Below are positions 49,000 to 61,100 of a stretch of DNA of 64,000 nucleotides, one piece after another (position 1 is the first letter of the stretch; each line of letters starts with the position of its first letter). The notes under the pieces were generated by a model. It saw only the letters and a program-made list of their open reading frames with translations, did no database searches and was not told the origin of the DNA. This DNA comes from Hypomesus transpacificus (lineage: Eukaryota; Chordata; Actinopteri; Osmeriformes; Osmeridae), in NCBI RefSeq assembly GCF_021917145.1, contig NC_061062.1, forward strand, positions 62,001-126,000, read 5' to 3'. A program made the translations under genes and the position numbers.

Positions 49000-49403
49000 C
49001 TTAGTCTCGAGAATCTTCACTTGCTGACTGTGGCCTTCTCGCAACCACCCAAGGAACATTTTAACTTTATCAACGTTTGAACCTTTGTACGAAGTAAACA
49101 GTAAAAGATACAGTAAAATGTATTTAGTCTAGAATTATTTTAGATAAGGTTTTTGGGGAATCTGTGGAGTTGAGCAAGCTAATGTTAGACTAGCTACCCA
49201 GCTAGCCTAACTGTTGACAACAGTTCTAGCCAATGTTAGAGCTACTGTAGCCACTCACGAAACTAGATAGTGCTGCTAGGCTGGCTAATTGTTTAAAACG
49301 AAGGACTTTTTATGCATGTTTAATTGAATAAATAGCTTAAAACAACTAGCTCAGCTTTTCAAAACATTTCTTAGCTAGCAACGGACGGCGAAGAAACCCC
49401 AAA

Positions 49404-51366
49404 ATGGCTTTGGCTGATGTAAGTAGTCATGAATTTATAATCTTTGACATTATTCTATATTGAATATTTAGCTCTACTAAGATTCAATATGTTTATTGTA
49501 TGTTAACTGTATGCACTTGCCCACCACAGCAAATTTCTTGTTTATGAACACACGAATAAACACAATTCTGATTCTGATTAAAGTATTTGAGTATTTGGGC
49601 ACTTGTACAAGCTAGCACTAGCTGATGTACGCCATGCTAATATTATTGTTTGCTTGCAAGCTTGCTAGTACAGTAGCTATCATTTGCGTTGTCATTAGAC
49701 TATTTTGACGTTCTTAAGGCTTTAGTGCTTTATGTAAAAAATGTACGTACATTTGTTGCAGGATTTGAAGAGATACCTGTACAAACAGTTACCAAGGTTT
49801 GTTACTAAAGTCTTGCAATGCTTAGACCAATTATATGTCAAACAGAAAAATGTTTACTGTCATGGTATTCGTGTCTAATGCAGATTCAAAGTATGTAAAC
49901 CAATAATGTCCCCAAAAGTGTGGGTATTGTAAACATTGGTTCAGAAAATGTCATTATTCTGTCCACTCATCGACGCGGCTCTTTTAATGCCACTGGCCTA
50001 GTAGGACATTCCACTGCTGCTTGTTTGCATTATAATAATCAGGAATCAGATTAAATTAAGCAAGTTAGTTAGCACTGGGGTTGGAGTAAACCGGATGGTA
50101 CTGTAGCTCTTCAATTTATTTTTTATGTTGAATTAGACTATTCCAATACGGTTGAGTTAACCAAATCCCCTGTCAAATTTACTGTTTTCCATTTAGCACT
50201 GTGACAACTGAGAAACCCTCTTGTGTTTTTCCATTCAGTGTGGAAGGTCTTCATGCAATAGTGGTGACAGACAGGGACGGTGTCCCAGTTATTAAAGGTA
50301 ATATGTCTTGTGTTGTTGCACTAATAATTCAGTAGAGCACTGGTCAATTACTATGCTTTTCTCAGTATATTTAAAATACAGACAGCCTTAAATATGTCAC
50401 CATGCTAAATTCCTTGCTCAGTATAACTGACTGTCCATTACGAAAAAAAAAAATAATTGTGTTGGGCAGTGAATCAGATCAACAACTTGAGAAGCTGTCA
50501 TTAACAAATATTGATGTGTGTCTGGCAGTTGCAAATGACAACGCTCCCGAATATGCACTCCGGCCCGGGTTTCTCTCCACATTTGCCCTGGCCACTGATC
50601 AGGGTAGCAAGCTGGGCCTATCCAAAAACAAGAGCATCATCTGCTACTACAGCACATATCAGGTGAGGTCCCCTCTCTTGGACACACAATTCTGTTACTT
50701 TACTATTTAACATGGTTTTGTGGCTAGTGCCCACATTAATCCAATACATTGTCCAATTTTGTTGTTTTCTCTCAGATTGTGCAGTTCAATCGACTACCAC
50801 TGGTTATCAGTTTCATTGCATGTAGTAGTGCCAACACAGGTGAGATCAAACTTCACGAGAACCTATTTGTTGTAACGTGCAGGTGTGTGTCAGAGAGCGC
50901 ACTCAGTACTCTGGTGACTGATTTCTGTGGCTGGGAGGCATGAATGTCTACCTGTGATTATACATATACCAAAATGCTCCTTGACAAGACATTAACCTGG
51001 ATATTTCCTACTGCTTTTTCAGTCGGCAGAGCAGGGTCAAATGTAACATTTAGTTGTAACCTAGTATAAAGACTTGCCCGATGTATTATTTATAGATTGT
51101 ATGTGCTTCTGAAGCACTGTAGAGTTTGAGCTTCTGTACAAAATAATTGTATATTTTTAGGCCTTATGGCATTGTCCCAGAAGCTGAAACAGAGATGAAG
51201 TATTAACAACATCAGTACATGACTGCTCTGGATTGATTTGAGAGGAACATGTCTGGGGATGCAACGCTTGAACCTTTACATCTTTGATGCAGGTTTGATA
51301 ATCACCCTGGAGAATGACCTTGTGCCACTCATTGAAGAGTTGAGACAAGTAGTGGAGGTTGCTTAA
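49404..51366 (+). CDS. lamtor3: Ragulator subunit LAMTOR3 (MP1), 6 coding exons, 126 aa
   Basis: LAMTOR3 is a roadblock/LC7-fold subunit that pairs with LAMTOR2 in the Ragulator complex on late endosomes and lysosomes. It scaffolds MEK1-ERK signalling and helps anchor Rag GTPases for mTORC1 activation. Coding exons: 49404-49418, 49762-49796, 50239-50297, 50529-50662, 50776-50839, 51293-51366 (381 nt, phases agree). The protein starts MALADDLKRYLYKQLPSVEG, two residues longer at the N terminus than human MADDLKRFLY. It continues with HAIVVTDRDGVPVIK, VANDNAPEYALRPGFLSTFA, LSKNKSIICYYSTYQ, VQFNRLPLVISFI and ends ELRQVVEVA. Human LAMTOR3 is 124 aa. It is convergent with dapp1; the two stop codons are 0.59 kb apart, as in the mammalian gene pair. 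Confidence 0.97.
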
Positions 51367-51575
51367 GGTCACCATTGTCATCGCCCATCGCAGAATCAAG
51401 ACTGGAGTACATCATGAATAATATTCCTGAAACTCTGTTCCACACCCAGCACAAACACCCAAAAGCAAGACTGTTTAAAGAGGCTTTTCTCTCGTAACAT
51501 GCTGTATCATTATTGTAGTTTAATTTCCTTCATCTTTTATGAATGAAAGATGCTCCTCTCTTGCTATTTTAGATT

Positions 51576-51581
51576 AATAAA
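51576..51581 (+). promoter_or_regulatory. lamtor3: Candidate lamtor3 polyadenylation signal (AATAAA)
   Basis: AATAAA 210 nt past the lamtor3 stop. A possible opposite-strand signal for dapp1 (ATTAAA on the minus strand, 51641-51646) is only about 60 bp away, so the two 3' UTRs may nearly meet. Confidence 0.5.
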
Positions 51582-51952
51582 TGTTGTGATTATACTTGTG
51601 TATTCATTCAAACAATATTCAGAAAACAGAAATGTCATCATTTAATTATTGTATTAAAATAATAACACAGCCAAGTACTAAGACGAAATGTATTCAGCCA
51701 AGTGCCCTACAGAAAGCAAGGTTACTTAGAAACCGTAAAATATCAAATTTATGCTAGCTCTGCAAAACAGTCCTCACAGCCCTGCTGGATGTCTGTTCTA
51801 GTCATGGTATAGTCACATTTAATGATATACTAATACAATTCATAATGTCACAATACCAGCCAAATTAACTATTAATATAGCCTGAAGTCAAGTTGCTATC
51901 TTCAATTTCAAACTTGCAGTACAGGAATATTCTGCTTCTTCTCTTCCCACTG

Positions 51953-54900
51953 TCATCGTCCTTTTCTAATTTGTGACTGAAAACAAATGGTAGTAGATTG
52001 CTTTATAAGCCATTTTGTTTGTTACGGTAATGTTGTATTTGTCACCATCAGAATGTAAGTTCTGTACAATTAAGGAGACAACACCAGATGATGTGCTTGC
52101 ATTGTAGCCAGTCTACAGATTCTCACCAGTCTCAACTCACCAGTTTCCATTGTAATATCTTGATCCATTCATCTGCCTCCACACCAGTCTTGGCACACAG
52201 ATAAAATATCCTTTCTGGGAACACTAGACTAAGAAGACACAGTATTAGTACTGATTGGCAACTAACCCATTTCAGCAACCCAAAACTGGGAATATAAATA
52301 TCAGATAAGTCGCTGGTGTAGTAAGATGGCTTGAGGCAATCAAGTAATTGTGTTAGGCATAAATTAACTGTAGCAATGTCATCCAGGCAATTCCAAACTT
52401 TTTAACAGTTCTTGGTTTACATTGCACTTGGCATTAAATTAGAAAACAAGCATGCAAGTGGACTGGGTAAACATACTCTTACTTATGTTATGTTAAATAA
52501 CCTATATGTTATATGCTTTAATTATTGCACCATGGCTTGAATAACTAATTATTGTTATAACAAAAAGCATCTCGGAAGAGTAGGGCGTTTGTTTATTTGA
52601 TCTGTTAGTGACACTTCTCATTTTTTTCTGCTACTGTCAATATTTCATCTTTCTCCCAGAGGAAGTGAAAACAACTGACCTGTGTAGAAAGCTGGTTCAT
52701 ATAAATACAGTCTGAAACTTAATTATAATTATTGGATGTACCGTACACAGAATCTGTTGACAATGGTCAGACTATTGTTCCATGTCACTTTGGTTAAAAA
52801 TGGTTTATTTACATTTAATAAGCCTTTATTACTTAATTATACTATATATTAAGTCTCTATTAAAGACCTTAAACTGAATGTTTACTATGATATCAAAAGG
52901 TTGCTTTCTGATATTATTTGGGACCCAAGTGACACTTTGTACACCCTCTGCCACCCCCCCCCCCCCCATCCACAGTGCTTATAGCTCTATTACACATAAT
53001 GTTTAGAAACAAAACCAGTAAATAGAAAACTTGTAGACAACCGAGTGTGGAGGCGAGAAAATGTGTCCTATTTTGCGGCCTGTCATCAGGTATTGGCGAC
53101 AAAAGAAAGTCGGCGGAGTGGAAAACTGTCATTATTTGCGCCCTTTCTTGTTTTTAACCTGTATCACTTTGAGATTTAGCTAAATGTAAAGTGCATTAGA
53201 AATACAATTATTACTATCATTATAGGGCCATAAATGCTGTGGGTTCAGTGAACCGGACCATGGCAGATATTAAGAAGAAATGGTCCGATGTAAAACTTTA
53301 AATTAAGAAACGAGTGGTGGCGCATCATAACAGCATAGCAGCTATGGGGTTAGCATGACATGCATTTCCTGAGTCATGTTGTCGTTTGTTTGACACCCTC
53401 AAGTTTAACAGAAGTTATTAAATGGTGGCGGATTAAACAGAAGGCTACATAGCTTTTTGGGTTTTGGCATTTTGATTTTATCATCCGCATTAATGATCAA
53501 ACTTTAATTTTTATGTTTTTTGAATAGTGAACGTCATAAACGTAGTAGTGGAAACTTTATTCTGGAATATTTGGTGAGTTTCGGCCCTTTTCAGTTCGAA
53601 TTTGCCACGTTAAAGAGCCAGACAAGACTTTACGGACCGTCCGCACATTCTCACGTCTGCTCAAAGGTTTCCGTGATGGCCCGCACATTCTCACGTCAAG
53701 TAAATCTTTATACATCACAAAGTATGCGTGAAAACCAGCGTACGCAACCTTTTTGTGCGTACCCAACGTTTATACATGCGGCCCCAGGTCTTCAATGCTG
53801 AATAAAACCGACCCCAATGTAGGCTACTCACCTTTGGAAATGTATTGCCAATGATCTACACCAATATGGAACTATGGAAACATTCAGTCATTCTAGTTAT
53901 TTAAATCTCACCAGTTAACACAGAACATACTAAGCTCTTCCCACTCACCAAAAGCAGTTCACTCTGTCCTGCGTGTAGTCAAACTGGACCGCAGAGCAGA
54001 CTGTCAGGTCCAGGATGCGAATGGGCTCGTCCAACTACAGGAAGACACCCACATCAGAGAGACAGCTGTTTATTTGTTGTAAACATTTTAAATACAATAA
54101 TGTAGCAACCCCAGTGTGTCTTGGGTTAGGGTTACAGTACAGCATTTACGTTATAGTGTTATTGATCCATGGTCACACACCATCTAATGTTTAGTAGCTA
54201 TATTGATATCACCGAATATCACTACATGGACTATGGCAATGATAACTATGTGCAATTCAGGGACTAAAATCATAGACACGAACAGCAGTACTGGAGGGTG
54301 TTGCTGAGAATCTGGCAAGACTCACCATTTTGTCTTTGAAGTATTTAAGTTCATATCTGTTTAATGTAAACCATCTCTGTTTCCAATTCTGTAGAAAATG
54401 AACACACAATATACATTTTCTACCTGTGTGCTCAATAATTCCACCCTGTCAAATTTTCGTTCACATGGAATAAGGATTAACTAAAATACCTTCTCACTCA
54501 CTCACCTTTATGATGGCTCCTTGCTTCACCAAATAGCCTTCCTTGGTGCCAAGCTGTGGAATGTTCCACTGCATTACTATAAGGGTCACTCACCCGTGGG
54601 GTCGGCTGATGCGAGGATTTAGTTTATAAAAAGCGTTTTACAAACTAAAAACAAAACAAAAAGATTTTGCAGTTTGGAAAGAGCCGAGCAGTCATACCGA
54701 TGGAGCGTTTGCCACCAGGTCTTTTTCTGTCCTCCCTGTCTGCATGGCAGTATGAACCCGCACAGACTCATAGATGGACGGCTCTTCCACTTGCAAAGGA
54801 TATGGGACTTTAAGGACAATGAGTGTACCTGGGTCAAAAAGAGGTAAGACAGAAGTTTTGTGGTATTTTATAATGACGGTAAGTACAAGACTATCCCAAA

Positions 54901-56667
54901 GGCCGAGAATGTCTTTTGAAGAAAAACGTATTATAAAATGTCACACATTTCAACGTGAGAAAGTGATTCCAAATACACCTGTGTCACTGCCCAGCAGTGG
55001 TTGGTTGGCAAAATGTTGGACAAAATCTTGGAGAGATGGAAATTCATTGAATCCAAAGGTGTAACCATTGCTTGTTCGTGTCACATGGAAATGTTTAACT
55101 GAGTCTTTAGCCCTGTAAAAGAGGTCAAAACAGAATCAAAGGCTATGTAAAACTGCATATTAGATGGAGGTGGGGGATTAAGTAGGGGGCTCAAGTTTGA
55201 AGGATGGGAGCATCAACCTGACAGATAGAGCGAAGCAGCCAGGACCATCATTGCTGTTCCTCAGGAGGTAGCTGCCATCCGTGCCATTGGACAACAGAAG
55301 AGCTTCGGCCGTGTGACGGGACAGGCCCAAGTGGTACCACCTAGGAGGTGTAAAACATGTCACTAGCAGCAGCATGCTAGGTTGTTCAGACCAGGGCATC
55401 CCGTTCAGATCCTTTTTTAGTGCAAGTCTTATGCACAGATATTTAGTATGTACACATTCACCACAATACCAACACACTCCAATTTGTTGTGAAAGTTATT
55501 CCTTATAACCCAAAACATATCTGAAATAAAGTTGTAAATTAATTTGCCATCTGTAAAAAATATACATTGGAATGATTGGATTCAGATTCCATTCCTGCGA
55601 TTGTGTTGACCCTGTTGTACTGATGTAGTAAAGCAATTTCGGAATGAGTGATTGATTGGATTAAAATAAAATAAGTAGCCTTATTTCCAATATCAATCTA
55701 AAACTATCAAATACTACAATAGTATGGTTGGTTTCCTGGACACAGATTCAATGTGGTTGAGGCATGTTTGTCAGTACTACTGTGTTTTAGGGTTAGCAGA
55801 GGAAAACAAGCTGCAGATGCAAGAGGCATTGATAGGGATGTGAAAGTTGTGCTATTTGCATTGCTGAGTGCTGCTAAACGAAATAAGCAGTTTTTGATAA
55901 GTACCCTGCGGAGTATAATGTAGGTTTATATGTTATCTATCTAGGTTTGTCTACCTACATATAAATAAGTAATGTGAAAGGGTGTCATGTAATTGACTTT
56001 CTGGTTCTGACTTGCACTAATTTACAGGGTTCATGCCACATAAAGTTTCAGGAAATAAGTGCGACGTTAAAAGTAATAACAGATTTTTAGGTATTTTGGT
56101 GTTGCAACGTAACTATTAACTGTCAATTTTAAAACCACCAACCTCTTTTCTCAAGTTGTTTTATAAAAGTTTGAAAATGTATTTCTCAAGTAGTACCAGT
56201 GTCAACATGGGGCATGACAAAATAAAACACATTAGCTGATGCTCATCAAGATGTTATGGTTGCATTATATTTAGGGGATTTAGATGACTACATAGTCTTC
56301 TTTATTTTGATTCACCACGTCAGGTGTGATTACTTTGCTATCTGACTGGGAAATACAGACTATTCTTTGACTCGGACCACCGAAACGCTGTGGTCTGATC
56401 TTTGATCTTCTACTGCACAATTGAATGTAAAAAAGTATCAACTATAGGCTATAGTTTAACCTCAACCTGTAGGGCATGATAGTATGGCACGTGTCCAAAT
56501 ATGAAGCCGAGAGCATAGCCTTTATATCACTTTCTCCCTTTCCACGGTCGCACCAATATTACAATTATACTGTACCTTGTACTCCAATAAATTATTTATA
56601 TCTGTTTCTAATATTACACACGGCTCTTCATTTCCTCTTACCCCAATGTCTCCAGTTCATCGTCCAT
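51953..56667 (-). CDS. dapp1: Dual adaptor DAPP1/Bam32 (SH2 + PH), 9 coding exons, 240 aa
   Basis: DAPP1 is a cytosolic adaptor recruited by PI(3,4,5)P3/PI(3,4)P2 through its PH domain; it couples PI3K to tyrosine-kinase signalling, notably in B cells. Coding exons, 5' to 3': 56667-56642, 55340-55218, 55112-54979, 54828-54698, 54553-54506, 54388-54326, 54034-53949, 52228-52141, 51976-51953 (723 nt, phases agree). The SH2 domain starts at W10; GSYLLRNS holds the phosphotyrosine-binding Arg36. Tyr114 in SIYESVRV aligns with the regulatory Tyr139 of human DAPP1. The PH domain (about 142-236) has the phosphoinositide-binding pattern GYLVKQG-IIK-WKQRWF. The protein is shorter than human (280 aa) at both ends: the N terminus is only MDDELETLG and the C terminus stops after SQIRKGR. 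It is convergent with lamtor3. Intron 7 holds a Harbinger remnant. Confidence 0.93.
52953..52967 (+). repeat. Poly-C run
   Basis: About 14 consecutive C bases inside the dapp1 intron; a likely site of length polymorphism or sequencing error. Confidence 0.8.
53220..53795 (+). mobile_element. PIF/Harbinger-like remnant with Myb/SANT-type fragment
   Basis: The plus strand at about 53225-53345 reads INAVGSVNRTMADIKKKWSD followed, after a TAA, by IKKRVVAHHNSIAAMG. This is the Myb/SANT-like module that accompanies PIF/Harbinger transposases. The right side ends gtgcgtacccaacgtttata then catgcggccccagg, typical of a fish non-autonomous DNA-transposon terminus. The transposase itself is absent. The element lies in the dapp1 intron between coding exons 7 and 8. 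Confidence 0.6.
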
Positions 56668-58198
56668 ATCCACAACACTAAGCCTAATTCTAGAAGCTAG
56701 AGGTGGATCAATACCGGCGAAATGCACCTGTAGTTTTAGAACTACCGTAAGGCGCTGACACAGCCGGCAGTGGATTAAAATAGGTTTCAGCAGCGAGAGG
56801 ACACGCCCGCACACACGCACAATGAAGGAAATAGGTTACTGTAAATATGTAATACATAATCCTTTCAATGCGTTGCGACAGTTCGTGCCGTATCGTTCCT
56901 CACTCTGAATTCAGTATCCTCCTACATCATTTTTCTTACTTCTCACTAGGCTACTTTACATGTTTACATTGTTATAGTAACCCCATACAAATTGACTTGT
57001 GCCAAGTCAATTTTCTGTATTCGTATCGTGCATGCTAGCCTAATAGCAATTTTCAATTGACATATGGAGTTAATAGTTCTAGACTGGAATGATCGTTAAA
57101 CTGGTATTCATGTAGCATAGGCCTACTTCTCTGGGTTAAAGATTATATCAGGGTGATGATACTTGCAGCTTTAGTAATGGATTTAGAAACTGTTTAATGT
57201 CATCACACCACTGTCAACTTGACAATACTGTTCTTGTACAGATGTTTTTTTTTCTTTCAGCATAATGCCAGAGCACATACAATGCATAATAGTACAGTTC
57301 AGCACATTTAGATGCAATGTTGTGGAAAAAAATCTATATGAAAGCTATACTCATGACAACTTGTACAGCAAGTAGATACATTGTACACATTTCAAGGAAT
57401 GTAAACACTTTGCAAACAATGCAACATGTTCAGAACAGTGCAAATTAGAGGTTTAGAAGACCCCCTTCCTCAGTCTGTTAGAATAGCTTTCATAAATGGC
57501 CTATGGAGTTAACCCAGCTCTTTATGGAGTTGAATTTGTTCATGTCATACAAGTGTCAGTGTTTTCCCCAATTACATCACAATTTGGACACCCGATATCA
57601 TTTGAATACAGTAAAAACAAAAGAAAAATTTCATAAAAATGTATTGCTTTAAGTGATCCTTTGTAACTTCAGTATAATTAACAGCATCTGTGATTTATGG
57701 TTTAACAGGCACCAGTAACTGTGTTTAAGCCCAGCAGTGGAGAATTCCATGAACAGCCAACTGAAGGAAGTGACTGGGAGAAGGTGGAGTGCTATTATGT
57801 TGTTTCCATGGCCAGCCACAGATTATTTCAAACGAGTTAAATTCAACACAAATTATTACACAGCAACCAATCTGGAGAGAAAAAGAAACTCAGTACTGAA
57901 TAGCCTCTACATGTTCTCCCACACTCACAAGCTTCTCATCCTAGCTGGCATCCCAGCTAGTTATTTGTAGCAAGGCCTTGTACCCAAGCCTTTGGTAACT
58001 GGTACCCAAAACTGATTAGAAAATATCCGATAAAGTGCAGCAAAAGGGACCTTCTTAGGGTTTGATACATGGACACATTGAAACACAGTATATAATCAAT
58101 GTGCTTTCACAGTGATAACAAACAGACAATCTTAGAGAAAGGACAATTTTAATGTCTGAAATGTAGAGGCTTTGCACTCCTTGCCAAAGGCAAAGACA
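56668..58198. other. Intergenic region dapp1 / ATP10-like ATPase
   Basis: About 1.5 kb between the dapp1 start and the ATPase stop; the two genes are in tandem on the minus strand. The ORF at 57737-57970 matches no family I know. The region should hold the ATPase 3' UTR and the dapp1 promoter; no TATA box or CpG-rich core stood out. Confidence 0.45.
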
Positions 58199-61100
58199 TC
58201 AAGAGACAACTGGGCCAGTATTTGTGTTGCACTCTTGAAGATCCTGGGTAATGAGTTCCGCATCAGGGTTCTGAAGGACCATGTCGTCCACATGAAGGCT
58301 TCTGGCCTTGGCCTGGGTGTGGTTCCAGCGCTGCATCCTTTTCCAGTATTCTTCTGGGTTCAGTTTGTCCCACTGAGCAGCAGCCAGTGCACTGGAGGGA
58401 GATATTGTGTTGTGCAAGGCATGGAGCAACATTCTAAAGCAGAGAGGGAGAACAAACCAGTAAGAAACATGGAGATATTTGATTGCTCACTCATTTTGGG
58501 AAGTTCAAAAGAAATACAGCCACCTGCTAACCAGCACCCCATTAACACCAGAGTGTAAAGTCATTCGACCGCAGTGGGGGAAAGACAAAAAATAATTCTG
58601 CATTCAATCAAATTACAGGATCCTCCTTTAATGACTTTTCCCCAATTTGGCAGTTTTATAACCCAGTATCCTTACATTTTCAAAATCCCATAAGGATGAG
58701 CTAGTTTAAAGCAATGTTGCACCTATTTCTGTGAAATTTCTGCCAACCTCACATTAGTCAATTTGTTTCCTGCCTTCCAAGTTTGTGATTCTCTTTTCTC
58801 TCAGCAGATGTCACAAGAGGCTCCCTCCCTCACACAAGTTTTCTGTCATTCAGATGTGTATAGGATTCAGGCTATATTTGTATGGAGCTAGAAAGCTGAC
58901 AAAAGTATCTGAATATGAATGTGAAAAATCTTAAATATTTGTGTGTCGAATTTCATAAAACTGAAATATTTTACTGTTGAATATATACTATCTGAATTAT
59001 TTGTATGCCGAATTTAACACAACTGAATTATTTTGATCCAGAAATACACATTTCTAAAATTCAGATGGCGTGAATTCAGATTCTTAAAATTCAGATTTTG
59101 CCTGAACTAGGCCAAAGGTGAAACAGCTTGCTTTCACAGGGAAAAGTAGACGATTTCAGAACGACCGAATCTAGACATTCTGTGACCGAATTTTACCTCA
59201 GAACAAAAGTTAAGAGTTGCTCGTTGGAGGAAGAGTATAGAGCAAGTGCTTATGAAACTTGTAAAAACTGTTGTCTTCTCCTCTGCCAAAATTAGCAGTT
59301 ACTGTTACCAAGTGAGTCGAGACAGAGTCGGAGGGCAGCGGAGACCGATGGAAGACGCGGAACAACTGGCAAAGCTTTAGCCTATATTTTTATGTTCCGT
59401 TGTTCTCTTTTCTGTGTTGGAGTTCTTTTAAGAGCTTGATGGCATCAACATCCAGCCTGATATAAAATCATGAACTTCAATTGTGTCTCTTAATTATAAT
59501 ACCCACACAGAAAATCCAGGTTGAATCAAGTCACGCTAGCTAGCTAATGTATTGCCAATTTTGGATGGTCAAGCATATTTTTCATTGTCTCCTTATTACT
59601 ATCAAAGGCAATGTTCAGCCTATAGGCTATGTTCATTTGCTAAGTGACATTTCAGATCGGTTATGGATAGTGAAATATTTGCTGTCTGAGAGATCGGACA
59701 TAGTATTTGACAGCATAGATATAAGGAGTTATCTATGGTTAACAGGATATCTGTAGTGCGGCCAGGTGTGATTTGATTCATCGTCCACACATCGTCTGGA
59801 AGTCAGTTTCGATCAAATGCCAACGATCTCCATACTAGATCTTGCCGATGTATCTTTTACACATCGGGACGTATGTGTGCTATCCCAGATAGGTATGTGT
59901 GATCTGGGTCTTCCTCCAACTAGCAACTCAGTTAGTTCTGAGGTAAAGTTCGGTCGTTCTGAAATCGTCTACTTTTTCCTGTGAAAGCAAGCTGTTTCAC
60001 CTTTGGCCTATTTCAGACAAAATCTGAATTTCCACAATCTGAATTTCCGCAATCTGAATTTCAAGAATCTGAATTTCAAAAATCAGAATTTCAAGAATCT
60101 GAATTTTAGAAATTTGTATTTCTGGATCAAAATAGTTCCGTTTTATTAAATTCGGCATATAAATGATTCAGATTTTATACAGGCCTATTTAACAGCAAAA
60201 TGAACACAGTTTTCAAAACAGTTTTATGAAATTCGACACAGAAATATTTCAGATCTTTCATATTCAAATTCAGATACTTTTGTCAGCTTTCTAGCTCCAT
60301 ATATTTGAAGCAAAGCTTATGTATAGCATGTATAAATACTATTTAACAATTATTTTATTGAATAAACTATGACGGACATTTTTGTTTCATATGGGCTACA
60401 TTTTTTATTTTATTTTTATTTCACCTTTATTTAGCCAGGTAGGCTAGTTGAGAACAAGTTCTCATTTACAACTGCGACCTGGCCAAGATACAGCATAGCA
60501 AATTTTGTGTGAGTATGGTATGTTCAATTGTCAAATAATGGCATGACATTATTTTTGCATGGCAACAATAGGATAATTTACAATGGTATAAAGCAAATAT
60601 TTTTTGTAAAGCAGATAAACATAATCATTTGGGGGCAAGTGACAGGTGAAAAGCTGACAGGTAATAAAAGGAGATGTCGAAATGGGCGGGGATGAATGGG
60701 CACTGTTTTCACAACAGTGTTTCTGAGAGCTATAAGTTAGCCCACAGTGTAGTTAAGCGTTTCAAATTAAAACTGGCAGATGACAAACTAAAAGCACTTT
60801 GGTGAGAGGTATTACAGGGGGCAAAAGCATGAACTATTGGTCATGGATTTGGGACAATCTATTTTTAAAGATTGGAGAAGACATTTGTTTTTGTATCAGA
60901 GATATTGTAAATAATTTTGAAAAACATTCTTGCTTTTTACATGCCTGGTGGGAACATAGGCCTAACTGTTTACAGTGTAAAATAAATTGAAATATGTGGT
61001 AAAAATTCTGGGTAGCCTCTGATGTGCATCAGACAGGTGCTCTAGAATGCAGCCATGCCTAGTTTGTCCTGCTGAGTGTTTGTATTACCCTCACCAGGTA

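Noticed and set aside
50749..50943. Alternative lamtor3 reading frame past exon 5
   Set aside because: It is read-through of exon 5 into the intron; the GTGAGA donor after ACAG and the phase-matched last exon explain the gene.
57737..57970. 77-aa plus-strand ORF between dapp1 and the ATPase
   Set aside because: No family match, no splice partner, and length expected by chance in this region.
59547..59756. Transposase fragment in the core of the long-TIR element
   Set aside because: The 69-aa ORF has no recognisable DDE or zinc-finger motif.
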